Of a stretch of 32,246 nt of DNA, positions 31,069 to 32,246 are shown one piece after another. How positions within the stretch are numbered: the stretch's first letter is position 1; each line of letters opens with the position of its first letter. The stretch covers positions 1 to 32,246 of the forward strand of contig RECC01000040.1 in the NCBI GenBank assembly GCA_007692455.1. The letters are read 5' to 3'. The notes below the pieces were generated by a model that saw only the letters and a list, made by a program, of their open reading frames with translations, did no database searches and was not told the origin of the DNA. Origin of the DNA: Alkalibacterium sp. (GTDB lineage: Bacteria; Bacillota; Bacilli; Lactobacillales; Carnobacteriaceae_A). Made by a program: the position numbers and the translations under genes.

Positions 31069-32246
31069 ATGACAACACTGAGAAACTTGACGAGCGAGGA
31101 TTTCGAAGACGTATACCAGTTGAACCTCTATGCTTTTCATTTTAAAGAGACGACTGAAAGCAAAGAGAGGATGAAGAAGGAATTCGACTATGGTCATGCA
31201 TTAGGATCTTTTTCTGATAATCAGCTGACCAGTTCTCTTATACTCTTTCCGTTCGAAGTGTATTATCACGGAAAAGCACTTAAAATGGGGGGAATAGGAA
31301 ATGTTACCAGTTATCCCGAAGTAAGAGGGCAGGGGCATGTACGTCAATTGATGAGTACTAATTTAAAGGAAATGAAGGAGCGAGGCATGGTCCTTTCTTA
31401 CCTGGCACCTTTTTCCTATCATTTCTACCGTAAGTTTGGCTATGAAGTGACCTTTGAAGAACGTCAATATGACATCAAGCCGGAAGATTTTGGGTCCTTC
31501 AAAGCACCTGAGAAAAGGGTTAAAAGAGTTAACTGGGAAGAACAGAAAGATGTGGTTAAAGCTATATATGCTGAAAAAATGACAAATGCCATTGGCCCTG
31601 TAAATAGAAATGACTGGATATGGAATAATCGTATTATGATTTCAGACACGAAAAATCTGGCACTCTATCAGGATGAAAAAGATGTACCGAAAGGCTATAT
31701 TCTCTATGAGTTTTCAGGTGAACATCAAAACCACTTTGAGATTAAAGAGCTGACTGCACTGACAGGACAAGCAGAAAAGGCACTGTGGCAATTTGTTGCG
31801 TCACACGCTGACGGTTTCGAAAGATTCACCTTTAGTGCTCGTTCAGATCAAAAGTTGTCCCACCTTTTTCGTGAAGCAGACCTCAAACAGAAATTAGTAT
31901 CAGGCATGATGGCTCGCATCGTGGATATGGAAGCCTTCTTAAAGCAGGTCCCTTTTAAAAAGGAGGACAATCAGACAGTCTATCTGGAAGTCACGGATGA
32001 CACAGCAGACTGGAATGAAAAAGTATTTAAACTAGCAGTTAACGAAGAGAACACAAGTGTTTCTACTGTAGATGAGCCAGAAGACACTACTTTTTACATG
32101 AAAGCCAGTATCCAGACATGGACGCAGCTGTTTATGCGGTATAAAAAAGCAACAGACTTACAATTTGAAGGGACACTTGAAGGTTCAAAAGAAGCAGTGC
32201 AGGCTCTAGATAACCTCTTGCCAGAAGGGGTACCTGAACTGCATGA
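31069..32246 (+). CDS. Eis-like GNAT N-acetyltransferase (3' end outside the window)
   Basis: The frame is open from ATG 31069 to the window edge, 392 complete codons, close to the usual 390-410 of Eis-type acetyltransferases. The acetyl-CoA motif V-R86-GQGHVRQLM is preceded by GGIGNVTSYPE, a pairing typical of this group. APFSYHFYRKFGYE (113-126) follows in the same GNAT repeat. The later part resembles the second GNAT-like and SCP2-like domains. Relatives acetylate aminoglycosides, peptides or lysines, so the substrate here is open. AGAGGAG precedes the start, and the gene has its own promoter. Confidence 0.85.
   Translation, partial: MTTLRNLTSEDFEDVYQLNLYAFHFKETTESKERMKKEFDYGHALGSFSDNQLTSSLILFPFEVYYHGKALKMGGIGNVTSYPEVRGQGHVRQLMSTNLKEMKERGMVLSYLAPFSYHFYRKFGYEVTFEERQYDIKPEDFGSFKAPEKRVKRVNWEEQKDVVKAIYAEKMTNAIGPVNRNDWIWNNRIMISDTKNLALYQDEKDVPKGYILYEFSGEHQNHFEIKELTALTGQAEKALWQFVASHADGFERFTFSARSDQKLSHLFREADLKQKLVSGMMARIVDMEAFLKQVPFKKEDNQTVYLEVTDDTADWNEKVFKLAVNEENTSVSTVDEPEDTTFYMKASIQTWTQLFMRYKKATDLQFEGTLEGSKEAVQALDNLLPEGVPELH

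Overview
The window is from a low-GC Gram-positive chromosome. The order small SRP RNA, dnaX, yaaK, recR, yaaL, tmk, darA, holB, yabA is the classical Firmicutes replication/repair cluster. A small (Alu-less) SRP RNA, class Ib plus class III ribonucleotide reductases, PepF, a 6-phospho-beta-glucosidase and a T-box-controlled argGH pair point to Lactobacillales. My best guess, an inference from gene content only, is a Carnobacteriaceae-like marine or alkaliphilic lactic acid bacterium. There is no phage, IS element, tRNA or rRNA.

Layout. 1-4165: accessory genes: an unknown membrane protein, a ZIP-like membrane protein on the minus strand, a RimJ/RimL-type GNAT, a CYP152 fatty-acid peroxygenase followed by a 35-codon membrane peptide, and a 69-residue membrane protein. 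4280-10184: SRP RNA and the dnaX-to-yabA block (clamp loader subunits, RecR, dTMP kinase, c-di-AMP receptor, initiation control). 10296-17227: dNTP synthesis, with nrdHIEF behind NrdR boxes and then the anaerobic nrdDG. 17228-18356: a 1.1 kb non-coding gap with a 51-bp hairpin tandem array and a candidate small RNA. 18357-22166: trmN6, yazA, rsmI (the displaced end of the dnaX-yabA-rsmI cluster), a lipoprotein and a D-2-hydroxyacid dehydrogenase. 22784-24592: pepF. 24760-27754: T-box and argGH. 28039-29316 (minus): a BaiN/RdsA-type flavoprotein. 29504-30937: bglA with a cre-like site. 31069 to the end: an Eis-like acetyltransferase cut by the window edge.

How genes work together. The nrd block supplies dNTPs with and without oxygen, Tmk supplies dTTP, and DnaX and HolB (clamp loader) with YabA (brake on DnaA) act at the replication fork. 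RecR and YaaK are the usual DnaX companions. ArgG and ArgH make arginine from citrulline and aspartate, and the leader senses an uncharged tRNA.

Most unusual: three separate intergenic gaps (17.3-17.7, 22.3-22.5 and 27.8-28.0 kb) carry arrays of inverted repeats or tandem units with the same period of about 51 bp but different sequences. In the first array some hairpin arms co-vary. They are neither CRISPR nor any repeat class I recognise. Also notable are a candidate structured RNA of about 215 nt at 17783-17997, and the absence of ricT between holB and yabA.
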